DNA of 7,572 bases from an uncultured Mycoplasmatota bacterium (GTDB lineage: Bacteria; Bacillota_I; Bacilli_A; RF39; UBA660): positions 1 to 7,572 of the forward strand of contig CANDHX010000065.1 of assembly GCA_947384645.1 (NCBI GenBank). The letters are read 5' to 3'. The number at the start of each line of letters is the position of its first letter. Within the stretch, counting starts at the first letter, position 1. Of the stretch, positions 6,016-7,572 are shown piece after piece. The notes below the pieces were generated by a model. That model searched no databases. It was not told the origin of the DNA and saw nothing but the letters and a program-made list of their open reading frames with translations. The position numbers and the translations under genes are program-made.

Positions 6016-6288
6016 CTAAATTAACAATTTCAAATATTTATTTAACATTTCTATTTCAAGTCTATTTATTAATTTAACAAAATCCGTATAATTACCAGTA
6101 GTATGAGCTTTATCTAAAGCTTCATAGTATTCTAATTTATTTTCTTTTTTTATTATCACAGGATAATATCCCTTATTCATTAAATCCAAATTCATAAGCA
6201 GTCTTGAAGTTCTCCCGTTGCCGTCGACAAATGGATGAATTTTAACTAATTCACCATGCACTAAATCTGCCTTACAAATATGAGCACT
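6016..6288 (-). pseudogene. N-terminally truncated Fic-domain protein, catalytic loop intact
   Basis: The frame opens after a TGA and reads about 90 codons to the stop at 6016; the first possible start in the track of the domain is a GTG at 6261 giving 81 residues. It carries the complete Fic motif HPFVDGNGRTSR, preceded by a helix ending VHGELVKI and followed by LLMNLDLMNKGYYPVIIKKE and YEALDKAHTTGNYTDFVKL, the usual C-terminal end of the family. Fic enzymes transfer AMP or other nucleotides from NTPs to protein hydroxyls; the motif histidine is the base. The roughly 150 or more residues that normally precede the motif, including the flap that positions targets, are missing. The piece immediately upstream in another frame (GLFYNE) may be the shifted continuation. 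No ribosome binding site precedes the GTG. Most likely a broken gene; a functional small Fic fragment cannot be excluded. Confidence 0.75.
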
Positions 6289-6313
6289 TATTCATTATAA
6301 AACAAACCCATAA

Positions 6314-7150
6314 TTATTTATTTAATACCAACCTCAAATTTTTTTCACTATCGGTCTGCTCCTCTAGCAACACTCCATTTACCTCACATCCGACAAAATA
6401 ATCGTTAAACATTATTATAATCAGTTCTTTTATATCCCCACCAAATTTTAAATAATTTTCCAATCTAGAAACATCAATAGCAACCTTAATTCCACTATTT
6501 CTAAAACTTGTATGATAAAATGCGTTATCTAAACCGTCTATAAAAATGTTGGATAAATTGTTATCACTCAAGTCAGAATTATTAATAACGTTCTTTCTTC
6601 CATAAGGAGAAACAGGCATTGAAAATTGAGTTCGAGCTAAATTAGACCTAAGTATCTGGATAGTACCCACTTCAGGTAATTTTACAATTGTACCACTAAA
6701 ATCACAACTATCGATAGAAATGAGCCGTTCATATTTTGAGGCTATTTCTTCTCCGCAACTGAAGAGAAAACTTTGTGCCAAATCGATTTGTGCATTAGTA
6801 TTTGCATAACAAACTTTGTATGGAAAAAAATCATTGCTAGGAGTATTACCCTTTATTTCTCTAACAGCATCGATTAGTTCTGTAAAAACTCCATTAAGAG
6901 CAATACAAATTAAATCATTCCACAACACATTGGCAAAATCGACTTCGCTTAAATCGACTTTAGACAAAAACATTCCAGACCATACAGGTATTTTAACTCT
7001 ATACACTTTGCCTGCAATACTAACTTCAACCGTTTCAAAAAGCAATGTCTCTAATAATTCAATAGGCAGTTTAACTCTCTCGGGCCCATTATATATATCT
7101 AAATAATGAACTATTTTTTCTCTTAGTATATGGATTTCATCTTTTTTCAT
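6314..7150 (-). CDS. Unknown protein with pentapeptide-like motifs
   Basis: This intact 278-residue frame is of no family I recognise. It has no signal peptide or membrane helix. Short alternating-leucine motifs of the pentapeptide type are scattered along it: VDLSEVDFAN (65-74), IDSCDFSGT (146-154), NLARTQF (170-176) and NSDLSDNNLSNIF (191-203), with beta-rich segments between, so a partial right-handed beta helix is possible. Cysteines are few and no catalytic motif stands out. The start is the only in-frame ATG after a TGA; AGGAG at 7164-7168 is 13 bases away, longer than usual. The stop of an eroded upstream frame lies 2 bases before the ATG, which suggests former translational coupling. 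It shows the same codon habits as its neighbours. The neighbours on both sides are decayed, yet this gene is whole. Confidence 0.6.
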   Translation of the reverse strand: MKKDEIHILREKIVHYLDIYNGPERVKLPIELLETLLFETVEVSIAGKVYRVKIPVWSGMFLSKVDLSEVDFANVLWNDLICIALNGVFTELIDAVREIKGNTPSNDFFPYKVCYANTNAQIDLAQSFLFSCGEEIASKYERLISIDSCDFSGTIVKLPEVGTIQILRSNLARTQFSMPVSPYGRKNVINNSDLSDNNLSNIFIDGLDNAFYHTSFRNSGIKVAIDVSRLENYLKFGGDIKELIIIMFNDYFVGCEVNGVLLEEQTDSEKNLRLVLNK

Positions 7151-7152
7151 AT

Positions 7153-7323
7153 CTAATCATTTTCTCCTAAGCTATATATAATGCAAATACGTAAATTTCT
7201 ATTTGTTTTCAACTCATTTATTTCATCCAACAAAGCCGAAATGCTTGCAATATTTCCAAATTCATTCTGTTAATTAACATAACAATATTCTTTCTTCAAT
7301 CTTTCTGCACTTTTTAAACTAAG
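7153..7323 (-). pseudogene. Eroded reading frame upstream of the unknown protein
   Basis: One minus-strand frame reads 17 codons ending KSAERLKKEYCYVN, meets TAA at 7270-7272, then stays open for 38 codons including IASISALLDEINELKTNRNL and ends in TAG at 7153. The helix-like, charged composition looks like former protein sequence. Its stop lies 2 bases before the next gene's ATG, and its last codons contain that gene's ribosome binding site, as in tightly packed operons. The family is not recognised. The piece could be part of a gene whose front end was replaced by the SEC-C gene and its terminator. Confidence 0.35.
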
Positions 7324-7347
7324 TCAACCACATTGTTCAAATTACAT

Positions 7348-7380
7348 AAAAATTCCTTATAAATAAGAAATTATAAGGAA
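7348..7380 (-). terminator. Intrinsic terminator after the SEC-C gene
   Basis: A perfect 10-base inverted repeat TTCCTTATAA / TTATAAGGAA with an 8-base loop is followed on the minus strand by five T. It lies 8 bases after the stop of the SEC-C protein. A weaker T run on the other side could give some plus-strand activity, but no plus-strand gene faces it. Confidence 0.75.
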
Positions 7381-7388
7381 CTTTTAAA

Positions 7389-7572
7389 TTATTTACTACA
7401 GCAATTTTTGTACTCTTTGCCCGAACCGCAAGTTGAAGCAAATTCAGTATTTATAGTATTATGTTTACTATGCATATTTTCTCCTTTGCAAACATTTTGC
7501 AAACAATTTGGATATTTTCTCGCATTGTCAAAAGATTTAAGTCCTCGCAAACCCTTATAAACACCACTATTT
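7389..7572 (-). CDS. SEC-C-motif protein, C-terminal part, entering from the window edge
   Basis: The frame is open from the right edge to TAA at 7389, giving 60 visible residues. The end TCGSGKEYKNCCSK matches the SEC-C zinc motif (CxCGSGxKYKxCC) found at the C-terminus of SecA and of many unrelated proteins. The first cysteine of the motif is replaced by serine (AST-CGSG), so zinc binding may be weakened. Upstream residues include VYKGLRGLKSFDNARKYPNC, not assignable to a family. AAAGGAG lies 5 bases before an internal ATG at 7475, so a separate 28-residue protein is an alternative reading; the open frame upstream favours a longer gene. Confidence 0.6.
   Translation of the reverse strand, partial: NSGVYKGLRGLKSFDNARKYPNCLQNVCKGENMHSKHNTINTEFASTCGSGKEYKNCCSK

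Noticed and set aside
6816..7106. Plus-strand frame of 96 codons opposite the unknown protein
   Set aside because: The longer 278-codon minus-strand frame shows the resident codon habits; this one has no start signals.
7280..7340. Apparent similarity of this stretch to part of the RhuM remnant (both run from ATTTGAA to ATATTG over 60 bases)
   Set aside because: Only about half of the positions agree, little above expectation for AT-rich DNA, and the protein frames do not match consistently.
1..7572. CRISPR array, tRNA, rRNA or complete insertion sequence
   Set aside because: No regularly spaced repeats, no cloverleaf or rRNA-like segments, and no transposase frame with terminal inverted repeats were seen.

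Overview
This is a low-GC, gene-dense bacterial window in which every gene I can support lies on the minus strand. The AT-rich coding, AGGAG-type ribosome binding sites, short T-tailed intrinsic terminators and protein families (HxlR regulator, anchored flavodoxin, DUF4405, PdaC-type deacetylase) fit an anaerobic member of the Bacillota (clostridial or Tissierellia/Peptoniphilaceae-like). The genus cannot be fixed from sequence reading alone. Read in the direction of transcription, the window runs from base 7572 down to base 1.

Region A (about 7572-5600) is an accessory patch with much decay. It starts with the C-terminal tail of a SEC-C-motif protein that enters from outside the window and ends at a strong terminator. 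Next come an eroded reading frame, an intact 278-residue protein of unknown function with pentapeptide-like motifs, a Fic-domain protein that has lost its N-terminal part but keeps its catalytic loop, and the C-terminal remnant of a RhuM-family gene interrupted by a stop codon.

Region B (5565-3749) is a probable two-gene unit: an FMN-binding split-barrel protein of the pyridoxamine-phosphate-oxidase family, then a membrane-anchored PdaC-like polysaccharide deacetylase with all active-site motifs intact, which probably modifies cell-wall glycan.

Region C (3668-576) looks like one redox regulon. A degenerate metallo-beta-lactamase-fold gene and an HxlR-family regulator gene each follow a promoter whose -35 box is embedded in the same roughly 30-base operator-like sequence. 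The HxlR gene heads an operon containing a decayed gene, an externally anchored flavodoxin and a DUF4405 multi-helix membrane protein (putative heme/flavin electron-transfer partner), closed by a terminator. My inference is that the HxlR protein senses oxidative or electrophile stress through its N-terminal cysteine and controls an extracytoplasmic electron-transfer pair.

Region D (449-1) is the start of an ECF-type sigma factor gene that leaves the window at the left edge. No tRNA, rRNA, CRISPR array, intact insertion sequence or origin was recognised.
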